The translations under genes and the position numbers were made by a program. This document shows, one piece after another, positions 40,801 through 47,351 of a DNA stretch of 56,163 nt. Position 1 is the first letter of the stretch. Each line of letters begins with the position of its first letter. This DNA is from Gemmataceae bacterium (GTDB lineage Bacteria; Planctomycetota; Planctomycetia; Gemmatales; Gemmataceae), in assembly GCA_022616435.1 (NCBI GenBank), contig JAKEET010000004.1, forward strand, positions 1 through 56,163. The letters run 5' to 3'. A model generated the notes under the pieces. That model worked only from the letters and a program-made list of their open reading frames with translations, did not search any database and was not told the DNA's origin.

Positions 40801-43045
40801 CGTCAACGGCGTGGCCACGCTCGCCCCGCCCCTCAACGTCGGCTCCTACACCATCACCGCCGATTACACCGGCAACGGCAACTTCAACGGCAGCGCCGGC
40901 GCCGCCATCAGCCAGACCGTGACGGCCGCCAACAGCAGCGTGGCCGTCGCCTCCAGCAGCAATCCGTCGGTGTTCGGCCAGAACGTGACCTTCACCGCGA
41001 CGGTCAGCGCCGTGGCCCCGGGCGCGGGCGTTCCGACGGGGACGGTCGATTTCTTCATCGACAGCGTGCTGGTCGGCAACGACGTGCTGCTCGTGAACGG
41101 TCAGGCGAGCCATCCGATCGCGACGCTGACGGTCGCCGGCTCGCCGCACGACATCAACGTGGTCTACAACGGCAGCACCAACTTCAATGCCAGCAACGGC
41201 ACGCTCGCCGGCGGCCAGACGGTCAACCCGGCAACGACCCAGACGCAAGTGACCTCGTCGGCGAACCCGCAGCTCGCCGGCCAGGCGGTGACGTTCACGG
41301 CCACCGTCAGCGCCGTGGCCCCGGGGTCGGGGGTTCCGACCGGCACGGTGGACTTCATCATCGACGGCTCGTCGGTCGGCTCCAGCGACATCACGCTCGT
41401 CAACGGCCAGGCGACGTTCAATTTCACGACCTCGGTCCTGGGGAACCACACCGTCGTCGTCCATTACGACGGCGACGCGAGCGGCAACTTCGCGACCAGC
41501 GACAGCGCCACCTTGAACCAGGAAATCAAGGCCAACACGACGACGACCGTCGTGGCCGACACGGATCCGTCGGTGTTCGGCCAGCAGATCACGCTCACCG
41601 CCACCGTGACCGGCGTCGTCGGCTTGCCGCCGCAAGGCACGGTCACGTTCATCGACCTCAGCAACGGCAACGCGGTGCTGGGGACGGAAGACCTCGACGT
41701 GAACGGGGCGACGACGTTGGACATCTCCAGCCTGAGCGTCGGCGATCACGTGATCCGCGCCACCTACAACGGCGACGATCCGCGTTACTTCGGCAGCGAC
41801 GGCGTGCACAATGCCCAGACCGTCAACAAGGCCGACACCACCACCGGCGTCGGTCAAGACAGCGTCACCACGGTCTTCGGCGAGCAGGTGATGTTCACGG
41901 CCACCATCTCGGTGACCGCCCCCGGCGCCGGCAGCCCGGGCGGCTTCGTGAACTTCGTCATCGACGGCGGGGCGCAAATCTTGAACCGGCCGGTCACCGC
42001 CGGCCAGGCCACGCTGCTGATCAGCACGCTGGCCGTGGGCAGCCACACCATCCATGTGGATTACCTCGGCGACGCCAATCTTAACGGTTCGAGCAACCCG
42101 CTCCCGAACTTGACCCACACGGTCAACAAGGCCGACACCGTGGTGACCGTATCGTCCTCGGCGAACCCGTCGGTCGTGCAGCAGAACGTCACCTTCACGG
42201 CCACCATCAGCGCCGTGGCGCCCGGCGGCGGCGTCCCCGGCGGCACCGTGGATTTCATCATCGACGGCCTGACGGTCGGCGACGACGTGCCGGTCACAGG
42301 CGGCCAGGCCGCCTTCAGCACGTCCAGCCTGGGCATCGGCGCCCACACGGTCCAGGTGGCCTACAACGGCGACGCCGGCTTCAACGCCGGCTCCGGCGCC
42401 CTCACGCCCGACCAGCAGGTCGACCAGAACCCGACCGCGTTCATCCTCGTCCCCGGCGCGGTCCGCTCCGGCGTCCCGTTCACGGTCGTGGTCCACGTCC
42501 GCAACGCGGCCGGCACCGGCCCCGATCCGACCTTCAACGGCCCGGTCAACCTGGCCGTCAACAACGGCCCCGGCGGCCTGGGCGGCGTGACCACGGTCAA
42601 TGCCGTCGGCGGCGTGGCCACCTTCAGCAACGTCAACCTCGTCCGCGCCGGCAGCTACAACCTCCGCGCCACCGCCACCGTCAACAACGTTCCTCTTCCC
42701 TCGGTGATCTCGTCCAACATCGAGGTGCTGGCCAGCAGCTTGATCGCTTCGGTGGTTCCGCGCAGGATCCTCGTCAACCGGCCCTTCACCATCAATGCCC
42801 TGGCCGTCGATGTGACCGGCAACGTCGCCGCCAACTACAACGGCTTCTTCAGCCTCACGATCCTCCGCAAGCCCATCGGCGCCAGGGTGACCGGCGCCAA
42901 GTTCGGGTTCTTCTCGACCGGGTTCGGCCAGATCGGCAATCTCAGGGTCAGCAAGGCCGGCGTCTATCTCTTCCGCCTGAACGGACCCGACGGCTTGACG
43001 CGCACTCTCCGCATCGTCATCCGCGGCCGCCGCGCCGGCAGTTAG
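28829..43045 (+). CDS. Giant modular exoprotein: autotransporter-type repeats, nested BNR propeller, 12 Ig-like repeats
   Basis: A 4,738-residue protein. The start is chosen for AAAGG 8 nt upstream. There is no classical signal peptide; a basic N terminus leads into the planctomycete export-type motif MEQLEDRVTPA (about 36-46). About six autotransporter-type beta-strand units (G-x-G-x2-x-L-x-G-x-N-x-Y-x-G-x-T) fill residues 170-1217, with a discoidin-like domain at about 943-1089 (GAPNTPTYGDIMTAWAP). A BNR/Asp-box propeller (about 1355-2121) follows, with boxes RTRNGGLTWEPL, RSQDYGRTWELL, RSTDGGATWSNV, LTKNHGSSWVAR and QTTDSGRTWTPL. Six more autotransporter units run to about 3057. Twelve Big_3-type Ig-like repeats cover 3210-4534, then a C-terminal beta-rich region. 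Three copies of an approximately 90-residue module occur at about 1222, 2585 and 3258. No C-terminal beta-barrel, PEP-CTERM or sortase signal is seen. It is probably a surface or matrix adhesin; the ligand is unknown. Confidence 0.9.
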   Translation: MSIFALPQWLRPLGRQPRRGTIRRPQRSKPRQRLAMEQLEDRVTPAARFWDGGGATNLWSDAGNWDGTGNVPVDGDELIFLAGAANLTNVNDIDNLKVNRIAISGNGYNISGSPIVLGSTVVGSGFIDLNGPGITATVGLDITLGGDAGQKQFFTANSSTTSLIISGDISDATGVELSKNGTGIVVLAGDNSGFTGPITIVEGSLNVRHADALGDTLAVPDPDDFTKSTTVLFNSLTGQFGQLQIENVSGPIPETVRLSGTGPINDGALLNVAGDNVIVGLIVLDANSTIGSNAGNLTLQGQITDRASGHSITKEGFGKITLDPLGTADGNIYRGRTIINNGILNTRHSLALGNETLSLFGVNDTYVSATTNRSGTLQVEFVPNPARIDDFATATGFSVPYEFLTLNGHGSDGIHILPKQSYGGAQAGYTPGQTVIGALHNLAGVNTWVQDIQLWGGNAVMVFDPIIWSFPTVGIGAEAGADLIIAGRLLDDNITNVNYSLVKTGAGRVILAPQVPFSAPPVAAINTYRGRTEILQGYLNIRDSSALGAFGTPSNGTIVFPGGPNPATAGLGGTLEFEADTIPDSNPVAFAPDGTPHLDTDIVIGPGGEVLALFGDGAGGDGSLRNIRGTNENGGQIPLGGNIGRSGASFSAPGASVGVEPDYAPYAQFDLSQMTLSGSLSGGNLTKVGRGELVLTDSVNNYGGFTLIREGWITARHSNSLGLEIFPDTLTPATHISIGAALHLKRSRVGGLDIAIPERIFVSGIGIDHRDGTASDLNNAFPELHRRGAILNLSGNNNISGILNLVATPGFEMVGIGADIANSPWVPDDQNVTQSTLTFINTIQERDTSSNLANPAPLPPPGTVIPAGIEKLGRKRVILQGQGTFTGDNQVTEGVLRTRADTGLGVALGFDNTTTITPGNTTVLDGAAIEFEGYAITRPAGSVQQWANTVIDFSSEFSTTDWSAMQATGAPNTPTYGDIMTAWAPIPPDSLEYLTLGFATPVHANGVTVVETFSNGFVYQIDVVDMADQLHTVFTGVDPSLQNAPAHFVINFPQTAFLVKGVKVYVDGTIDSSPMSWPEIDAVELRGVPVPPPTDNTINGGIQGGVQILDHLVLNGLGNVTADDATHDFSNPSNIVSTLTNFADDNMIRSPITLGSQISIDVKFNSRMSLWKSIDGPGGFTKEGTGKLVLGGVNSYTGETTVNAGILNLQSSGALGTGSVNELQTVTVGGTSGAFQLRFNGADTNLIGLGASAATVRGELENLSTIGAGNVDVTFSTGVYTVTFRGTLSGFDQNELSVPAITGDVTAVVGTVLDGGGGTTVADNAALELQGDITIGGESLRMIGDGPDTAPIIPLRWFANGPSPVQSGQTIGDEDVTGRITGVAVDPRDTSIIYLSAAGGGAWRTRNGGLTWEPLVDNINGISIDPSEVMFTGAIAVAPTSSGVIYVGLGEGNNSGDSYYGRGLLRSQDYGRTWELLEPTPGAFSRVTISRIFVDPVEAETVYFTVQGNGVNGTFGNYGLWRYRPLNVAQPWENLTAGQAGPTGSFLDDGTHHYTDLVVLTAPDIPGNRIIAVSIGNTNGGGFGATHNAVYTTFNALLTAPATAITWNTNAFNTALQTVNGVAGHPRNGMIKTTGNVVRVGNTSTVTLYALVAFPFVFPGSQYGASHGTLREVDVVTHTYNHANGTWSFGTWGGFAAPPGNLLGNQGWYDATIVVHPGNAQLIFIGGVGEPFTPGPFFYNGAWQPVGNANNKAPHVDYHASTFDAQGRLVVGNDGGVWRLENANATLTATNADWTNLNGSFLQVTQFNGLDVHPFDPFFAIGGSQDNGTKTYDDSGYWTHTDDGDGGVVRINNRDPNFVFHVLNGQLRRSTDGGATWSNVPGISTGGLYFPFILDRVNPSRLLVGLGSNLRESLNSDGAQLYNTIGSAANFGPNTSFIQIAISDRQGAWVNDLSFPLVLDNGADSYDSDTIYVATSNGVFLTKNHGSSWVARNTGLNTFGMSDITVDPRNRDFAYVTRSVFGGTKVFQTTDSGRTWTPLAPANFPDVPAWKVIVNPRNSDIYVGTDIGVLVLKGGAGTWERFGVGLPTVQIKEMVLNTYTNMLSVGTYGRGLYQLWLDDSVVNGGALRAVTGSSLWTGDVIMVGASTIRAEVDATVNISGIIRDITAGANHTITKVGTGRVIFSGANTYGGLTDVVEGPLNARNSSALGSDLVETVVRAGAALELQADLFHETVEINGHGIPNLGHNTGALRNVSNANTFTGTLRLNTNTTVGVDSGSQLTIGAKVVGGTVDTSAGTGVIDDAANMFSLTKELAGTLILNAANNYDGLTDVIGGVLRVEHATALGGTATGTRVRNGAQLQLNRDVNGAGITVVNETLALSGTGIFSTGALQNFSGNNTWQGNVNLTGIQSIPAPPPPVPPTTINIGVLNAADTLTIDGVITEIDVTIPAQPPLIPAPVTLDVFGLTKVLPGKLVLRGAAANTYTGLTTVQTGVLNVQKPQALGTTAVGTVVNAGAALETEGGNITFVAETVTLNGRGVGPADLGALRNIAGNNTWTGPVILNSTVPAASPGANPAVHIGADVRAEVQTVTVTGSSGTFTLSFNGETTGDLGFDAAEGIVAGALNNLPTIGGIGGSVTVTLAAGVYTITFGGNLLGLDVPQIAANGQGGATATPATAVHGAISSLAVTGQVQDPAGVPASFKAAELHKVGDGTIIFPTPNTYQGFTVIDNGTLSVGHDGALGAAGTAANGTLVNAGGSLQTQGGFTETDELLTINGDGERGQGAITNNVGDNTWQPTITLGSHSSVGSLVDTLIINEITDGAGTLNVTKSGPTTVEYGGTLDNTYDGLTLVREGILRLNKSGGASPFGGTLQIGNAVGVDNSAVARLAQSDQVPDAADVTVMSDGLLDLAGLNDIIDDVFVREGRVATGAGVLTVVTVDMIGGVVDLAGRLRLTGVTGVVAQASAAGETALITGAGRIDLNGAPRAFNVTDGPSTVTDLRIAAIIGTGGSETLIKDGNGLMEIDSTNVVAGIPTYGSTQVNAGILQVDGRIDAVTLSGGTLGGNGFVGAVTSDADGGTENPGASPGILHSGDTLWNDATTFFVELNRLNAFPSALNAGLDYDQLQVVGSVNLNDAEIAGAINTIGIGIVTDDPSTSTPGDSFTILTATLGVTGFFTQNGVQIADGGSAFIGGGKFTVDYQTNAVVLTKVKASVTVDVTSNATATTVWGEPVSFTIDVTPEPGAGMVPASATVIITLTTAEIQRVVVGTSGTFSLTFNGQPTGPLNFDATAGDVAAALTGLVNWPAGGTVNVDRFGNEIVIRFGGTLDGANQTPLTGSGAAFVSINTLVDGQTFGPVARTLTNGQFSFDPRDLFGVTLDVGPHTVRADFQDPTNSFTDIDDPPFDATDSHVHTVAKADSTIALTTPSAGATSVYGEPVTITAHLGIVPPGGQLSGTTVLSGIVTFTVDNVQQLPPASVFFNGVEHVAQFALPTNLTVGDHTISAVYSGDHHFNSVPTTSDLVQHVIKADTAVTVSGAPNPSNVGQLVTFTVQVSAVNPSTGIPTGTVVIKDNGLTFDSHAVDASGQWQFQISTLTLGAHDITVEYQGDSNFNPSDSATTHAVNGVTVTNVVSSVNPSVFGQSVNFTATVVAQAPATGTPTGNVEFVFTGATTLTVTLTLVNGSAVLSSTAVNNVLNAGANDLTVNYLGVVGFGPSSDTLPTQTVNPANTTTSLTSGPAGTTVFGQNVTLTATVAKSGPGGGAPVGSVRFYDGGLGNQIGAAVPVNASGVAVLNTTALGAGTHTNIFAVFTDDNDSIVNFNSSTSNSISRTVNKANTTTVLASSVSPSSIFGQTAITATVTPVAPGGGIPTGNVTFFITNTVTQEQTQAVNALNAGGVATLDPPLNVGSYSIFAVYAGSADYNASANSNTIVQTVTKSDTTTTLATTNPNAVFGEAVITATIQAVAPGAGIPGGQVIFHVDNGATVTDVPITVDVNGVATLAPPLNVGSYTITADYTGNGNFNGSAGAAISQTVTAANSSVAVASSSNPSVFGQNVTFTATVSAVAPGAGVPTGTVDFFIDSVLVGNDVLLVNGQASHPIATLTVAGSPHDINVVYNGSTNFNASNGTLAGGQTVNPATTQTQVTSSANPQLAGQAVTFTATVSAVAPGSGVPTGTVDFIIDGSSVGSSDITLVNGQATFNFTTSVLGNHTVVVHYDGDASGNFATSDSATLNQEIKANTTTTVVADTDPSVFGQQITLTATVTGVVGLPPQGTVTFIDLSNGNAVLGTEDLDVNGATTLDISSLSVGDHVIRATYNGDDPRYFGSDGVHNAQTVNKADTTTGVGQDSVTTVFGEQVMFTATISVTAPGAGSPGGFVNFVIDGGAQILNRPVTAGQATLLISTLAVGSHTIHVDYLGDANLNGSSNPLPNLTHTVNKADTVVTVSSSANPSVVQQNVTFTATISAVAPGGGVPGGTVDFIIDGLTVGDDVPVTGGQAAFSTSSLGIGAHTVQVAYNGDAGFNAGSGALTPDQQVDQNPTAFILVPGAVRSGVPFTVVVHVRNAAGTGPDPTFNGPVNLAVNNGPGGLGGVTTVNAVGGVATFSNVNLVRAGSYNLRATATVNNVPLPSVISSNIEVLASSLIASVVPRRILVNRPFTINALAVDVTGNVAANYNGFFSLTILRKPIGARVTGAKFGFFSTGFGQIGNLRVSKAGVYLFRLNGPDGLTRTLRIVIRGRRAGS

Positions 43046-43479
43046 ACGAGGCCGGTTTGGCCAGGCCGGTGGCTCCTCGGGCAGCCGGGGAGGGGACCAG
43101 CCGGGAATTGTGACTTCTTTCACGATCTCTGTTCGTTGTGCGCAGGTTCGTTCCTACCCACTGGACGACCCACCGTCCATCGCCGATAATCCCGCCCATG
43201 ACGACCCCATGACGCCCCAGGCATTCATCCATAAGTGGAAACTGTCATTCTCACGCGGAGCCGCGGCGCCCGCGGCGTGCCGCATCGGTTGCATCATGAT
43301 GTTCTCCTTGGCTCTCTTCCTCTCCGCGCTCTCCGCGCCTCCGCGTGAGCTTCACTTCAACCCAAACGGAACAAGCATCGCCCGAATCTTTCGCCCATGC
43401 TCGGCCTCGAACTTCGCCAGCTCATCCGCGTGCAGCCAAATACGCCAGCGTGCGTGGGCAGGAGCGCCTTGAGCGCCAG
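43046..43479. other. Spacer after the giant gene
   Basis: No convincing gene. At 43317-43353 is a CTCCGCG-type dispersed repeat (CTCTCCGCGCTCTCCGCGCC), the same family as at 28383 and 54985. No hairpin with a U-tract is evident directly after the stop at 43045. Confidence 0.5.
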
Positions 43480-43626
43480 CAGGGCGTCAGCCGGCTCACC
43501 AAACACCGCAGCGCCGCCCAATCGGCGGCGTCCATGATCCTCAAGGGCGACCGCGCTCTGACCCTGGACCACGTGCGCAAACTCGCCGAGCGGTTCAAGG
43601 TGAGCACGGCGCTGTTTGTTGGATGA
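43480..43626 (+). pseudogene. Remnant of a HigA-like XRE antitoxin
   Basis: The frame ending at 43626 closes with SMILKGDRALTLDHVRKLAE and KVSTALFVG, which matches the second half of the helix-turn-helix and the characteristic end of HigA/COG5499 antitoxins. The sequence before it (KHRSAAQSAA) retains the spacing but not the usual first helices, and no valid start or upstream domain is visible, so I call it a decayed gene. Its stop overlaps the ATG of the following kinase gene (ATGA at 43623-43626). Confidence 0.55.
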
Positions 43627-45707
43627 ATTCGACGCTTCATCGCAAGATAACCGGCCGGGTCAGCCCGCCGGAGCTCGTCTTGCGCGGGCCGGACGACCCG
43701 GCCCAGCTTCTGCCGCCGGCGCTGCCGCGTTTCAAGCCCGGCGACGCGCTGCCGGGCCGGACCGGTTGGGTGCTGGAGCGCCACCTGTCGGGCGGCGGGT
43801 TCGGCGAGGTCTGGCTGGCACGCGGCGTCTTCGGCCTTGAACGCGCCGTCAAGTTCTTTCACAACTTGAAAGATCGGCACCGCGATCTACTGCATGAAGG
43901 CAACGTCATCGCCCGTCTGCTCCGGGACGGCAAGCATGCCAACGTCGTCCCGCTGCTTGACGCGAGCCTCGATGGCGACGGTCCCTGGCTCATGTACGAG
44001 TATGTCGAAGGTGGCGATCTCGGCGACGCTATTCGCCGTTGGGCCGCCCTGCCGATCGCCGAGCGCCAGGAGAAGATCGTCGTCGCCTTGCGCCTCTTGG
44101 CAAACGCCGTCGGCCGATTTCACGCTTTCAATCCCCCCATCGTCCATCGGGATCTTAAGCCGGCCAACATCCTCTACGACCGGGCCGTCAGGCAGCTCCG
44201 GATCACCGACTTCGGCATCGGCGGCGTCGCCGCGGCCGAGCTGATCGGCAGCGAAAGGCACGGCACCCTTTCACGGGGCGCCCGCCTGCAAAGCCATCTC
44301 TTCGGCGCCTGCACGCCCCTCTACGCCTCGCCCGAGCAAAAGCGCGGTGAGCCGCCCGACCCCAGGGACGACGTACACGCGCTCGGCGTCATCGCCTACC
44401 AGATGCTCACCGGCCAGATGACGCACGGGGTCGGCCCAGATTTCGCCGACGACCTTGCCGAGCTTGGCGTTGCCGAAACCTTGATCGACCTGGTGCGCCG
44501 CTGCACCGCGAAAGCACAGCGGCGGCTCAAGGATGCGGGGGTAATCGTCACGGTCTTGGATGGGGCGAGCAATCTGAAATCATCCGGCGCGCCAGGTGAG
44601 CGCACTACACCGACTACGGCTCCTCCTGCGGCCCAATCGCCCCTGCCCGAGGGCATAGTGGTCGGCTGTACGGAGTGTGGCGTGAGGATTCTGATCCCAA
44701 CCAAATTGCTGGGCAAGAGAGTGAAATGTCCAAAGTGCTCATCGGTGTTCGCCGCCAAGGCCATGGATGGCGCCATCGAGCCAAGATCGTCCAGTACCCT
44801 AGGTGTGCCCACGACATCGGCGGCTGCCCAGACGCAACCGCAGCCGACCGAGATTCGACCTGCTCAGGCGCCGCAAGAGCTGCCGGACGATCTCATTGCG
44901 TCGTGGGAAAGGGCCGGTGCGGAAATGTGTTGGCTCCATCGCGACGGCGCGTTCAAGATTAACCGTTGCGACAGCGCGTTACCGGCGTTTAGATTTGAGA
45001 CGTGGAAGGCCGGCGTTGTGTCGGCGCTGGCAGTTCCAAGCACACCGTTCGGGCTCTGTCTTGAGTCCATGCAGGTAACGGACGCAGGACTAAAAGAGCT
45101 CGCCTCGCTCAAAACGTTGCAATTGCTTGTTCTTTACCGCACAAATGTGTCGGACGCTGGTCTGGAACAGCTGGCCGGGCTCAGGAGCTTGCAAACGCTC
45201 TACCTTGACGACACCCAGCTTACGGACGCGGGAATGAGAAAGCTCGCTGTGCTCGAGAACTCGCAAGCGCTCAGCCTTCGCGGCACGCAGGTGACGAACG
45301 CTGGTCTCAACGAGCTCGCCGGCCTCAAGGGCTTGCGACACCTCCATCTTGTCCGCACGCAGGTGACTGGCGCGGCTGCGGTGGCCGGGCTAAAGAGCTT
45401 GGAGTTCCTCGCAGTTGGCGGCAGGCAGATGACGGGTGCGGGTCTCAAAGAGCTGCCCGGACTCAAGCGCTTGAAGGCGCTGGCACTTGACGGGGTGACA
45501 GATGCGGGTCTGAAACAACTGGCGGGGCTCAAGTGCTTGCAATACCTCCATATTCGCGCCGCGAACGTCACGGACGTGGGTCTGAAGGACCTAGCCGCGC
45601 TCGAGGGCTTGCGAGGGCTCGATCTTCGCGACACGAAGGTGACGGACGCGGGCGTCGCCACCTTGCAAAAGGCGCTGCCCGATTGCCGAATATGCCGGTT
45701 ATGTTGA
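43623..45707 (+). CDS. Soluble Ser/Thr kinase with zinc ribbon and leucine-rich repeats
   Basis: A 694-residue protein without membrane segments. The Hanks kinase domain spans about 48-310: SGGGFGEVWLA (P-loop), AVKFF (Lys), HRDLKPANIL (about 174) and ITDFGIGG, with YASPEQKRGEPPDPRDDVHA in the activation-segment region. All catalytic residues are present. An MJ0042-type zinc ribbon follows (CTECGVRILIP ... CPKCSSVF, about 347-380), then a Pro/Thr/Gln-rich linker, a unique domain (WERAGAEMCWLHRDGAF) and 8-9 leucine-rich repeats of about 23 residues (TDAGLKELASLKTLQLLVL type, about 480-692). The LRRs probably bind a protein partner. The ribbon is the same type as in the membrane kinase at 10970. 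It is coupled by ATGA to the XRE remnant. The substrate is unknown. Confidence 0.9.
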   Translation: MNSTLHRKITGRVSPPELVLRGPDDPAQLLPPALPRFKPGDALPGRTGWVLERHLSGGGFGEVWLARGVFGLERAVKFFHNLKDRHRDLLHEGNVIARLLRDGKHANVVPLLDASLDGDGPWLMYEYVEGGDLGDAIRRWAALPIAERQEKIVVALRLLANAVGRFHAFNPPIVHRDLKPANILYDRAVRQLRITDFGIGGVAAAELIGSERHGTLSRGARLQSHLFGACTPLYASPEQKRGEPPDPRDDVHALGVIAYQMLTGQMTHGVGPDFADDLAELGVAETLIDLVRRCTAKAQRRLKDAGVIVTVLDGASNLKSSGAPGERTTPTTAPPAAQSPLPEGIVVGCTECGVRILIPTKLLGKRVKCPKCSSVFAAKAMDGAIEPRSSSTLGVPTTSAAAQTQPQPTEIRPAQAPQELPDDLIASWERAGAEMCWLHRDGAFKINRCDSALPAFRFETWKAGVVSALAVPSTPFGLCLESMQVTDAGLKELASLKTLQLLVLYRTNVSDAGLEQLAGLRSLQTLYLDDTQLTDAGMRKLAVLENSQALSLRGTQVTNAGLNELAGLKGLRHLHLVRTQVTGAAAVAGLKSLEFLAVGGRQMTGAGLKELPGLKRLKALALDGVTDAGLKQLAGLKCLQYLHIRAANVTDVGLKDLAALEGLRGLDLRDTKVTDAGVATLQKALPDCRICRLC

Positions 45708-45753
45708 AATCTTGCCCGGCTTCCGCGATTGACGCGATGGGGTCAAAAGGCGG

Positions 45754-46203
45754 TCACCGGATGCGAACCCATCGGTCGCCATAGACTGGGTGGTAAACCC
45801 CTGGCGCGACGCGATAAGACCCGATGACGACCCGGCGCTGCAGAACCCAAACGGGCTGTTGCGCTTCCCATTCTGCCTGTTGGCGGACCAGTTCAGCCTC
45901 CTCCCGCCGTCGTTGACGAGCAAGCCGCTCAGCCTCACGTTCGGCCTCTTGGCGTGCGAGCCGTTTGGCCTCGCGTTGTGCCTGTTGCCGTTCAGCCTCG
46001 CGTTGTGCCTCTTGGCGCGCGCGCCGTTCGGCCTCTTCGGCCCGGCGACTCTCAATCAGTTGATCCTCGAGTTCTTTGATCCGTCTTCTTGTTACGGCGA
46101 GATCTTGATCGTGTTCTTGGATCCGTCTTTTTGTTACGGCGAATTCTTGATCGTGTTCTTGGATCCGTTGGTCGTGCTCCACAACGTCCTGTCTGACCCG
46201 CAC
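45754..46203 (-). CDS. Coiled-coil protein, possibly 5'-truncated
   Basis: A protein of about 149 residues dominated by a long charged coiled coil: two tandem units of the type RIQEHDQEFAVTKRR and RIQEHDQDLAVTRRR, then ELEDQLIESRRAEEAERRA and many Arg/Glu/Gln heptads. It ends in a compact segment WVLQRRVVIGSYRVAPGVYH. The start is uncertain: I used the GTG at 46203, which has no good ribosome site. The frame stays open to a TGA at 46231-46233; before that TGA an ATG at 46267-46269 begins MWLFRSQDQALV in the same frame and style, so a nonsense mutation is possible. It lies downstream of a Tat lipoprotein gene on the same strand and may act with it at the cell envelope. Confidence 0.5.
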   Translation of the reverse strand: MRVRQDVVEHDQRIQEHDQEFAVTKRRIQEHDQDLAVTRRRIKELEDQLIESRRAEEAERRARQEAQREAERQQAQREAKRLARQEAEREAERLARQRRREEAELVRQQAEWEAQQPVWVLQRRVVIGSYRVAPGVYHPVYGDRWVRIR

Positions 46204-46319
46204 AAAGTTCTGGTGTTCTGGTCGTGGCGTTCAAACGAGCGCCTGATCCTGAGATCGGAACAGCCACATAGAATGAAAGTGAACACGAGGAATTTTTTCA
46301 TGTTTCGCCCCGCCCAGGA

Positions 46320-46712
46320 TTATTGGTTGCGAACACGCGTGACACGCGTGTAAACGTACGTAGCGTACAGGTCCTCTCGGCGTGCGATCTCCGCTCCTTC
46401 GCGCGATTGAATCACAATGGCGGCGCCGTTGCGGAGCGCGTCGGTTTCGTCCGCTGTCAGGGCGAATTGCGCGGTCTCCGACCGTTCGTTTACCATCGCC
46501 CGTACGGTGAGCACGAGATTCGCCACGTCAACGACAAGGGAAACTACATCGACCACGGCGCCAATCCATGGCACCACGCGAAGGACGACTCGCGCAACTC
46601 GCCTGGTTGCGGGGTTACATCCGGTGACGACCAATGGCAAACACGCCCCAAATCGCAGCACTTGCCGACGCGTCATCAGGCGGCTCGTGCGACGCGGAAT
46701 CTCGCGCAACAT
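46320..46712 (-). CDS. Tat-type lipoprotein of unknown function
   Basis: A 130-residue protein. CCGGAGGGG lies 6 nt upstream of the ATG at 46712 and decides this start over the inner ATG at 46676. The N terminus holds a twin-arginine motif (TRRQVLRFGA), a hydrophobic stretch and a lipobox (VVTGC, Cys near residue 31). Next comes a hydrophobic helix (VVPWIGAVVDVVSLVVDVAN) and a small polar domain containing ALTADETDALRNGAAIVIQS. Export by Tat and lipidation at Cys are predicted. I do not recognise the family. The coiled-coil gene lies downstream. Confidence 0.6.
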   Translation of the reverse strand: MLREIPRRTSRLMTRRQVLRFGACLPLVVTGCNPATRRVARVVLRVVPWIGAVVDVVSLVVDVANLVLTVRAMVNERSETAQFALTADETDALRNGAAIVIQSREGAEIARREDLYATYVYTRVTRVRNQ

Positions 46713-47351
46713 TGTTGCCCCTCCGGTTCTGAGGATGAAACGCTGCAGCCCAAGTTTGACGGAGTGTGGAGAAAGCCCACGGCAGCCCCTCGTTTTCGAG
46801 GTTATTGGATTCTTCCTGGCTCAGGTGACTAGGCTTGGCCGAATAGCCGGTATCTCAGCGCATGCACCTGGAACGGAAACCCAATTTGCTGCTGTGGACC
46901 ACGAGTTGCGATATGGTGCAATTGAACAAGCCTGACGAATCCGATGTTCGCCGTCCTTTGGACGTTGCCCGGCACGTGCTACGTGGAAGCCTCGGATTCA
47001 GCCTTGAGAAGCGGCTGGTGCGTGCCAAAAATCTCGCCGTGTTATTCACGGCGCGAGAAAAAAAGTACTCGTGAGTCCGCAGCTTCATCAGGCTTGTGGG
47101 TTCAAGTTTCTTCCTGTGGTCACCTCCTTCGCCCGGATACGAGTCCTGGATTGCGATTCTTGATTGTGATTGATGGTATACGGGAATCGCCCTGCGTTCA
47201 AGGGGTAGGATAAAAAAAGATGCTGCTTCGCAGCGTTCATTGTTTCGGTACCAAGCGGACGAGCGAATGGAGAGTCCCGTTTTTTCCTTTTTCGCCCATC
47301 CGCTATCATGCTCGTGGGTAGGGTTTATAGAGAACACCATTTAGGCTCAGC
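46713..47351. other. Spacer of lower GC without a confident gene
   Basis: About 640 nt that are visibly more AT-rich than the surroundings. Short open frames on both strands (46862-47074 plus, 46855-47340 minus) have no ribosome site, no recognisable motif and atypical codon use. The change of composition suggests foreign or decaying DNA. The region leads into the DACNV gene; a T-rich run at 47279-47294 and TTTAGG before its ATG are the only regulatory hints. Confidence 0.4.

Noticed and set aside
40364..43123. 919-codon minus-strand frame opposite the Ig-like repeats
   Set aside because: Antisense shadow; it repeats with the period of the Ig-like repeats.
46855..47340. 161-codon minus-strand frame and an overlapping 70-codon plus-strand frame
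   Set aside because: No ribosome site, no motif, atypical composition in a lower-GC spacer.
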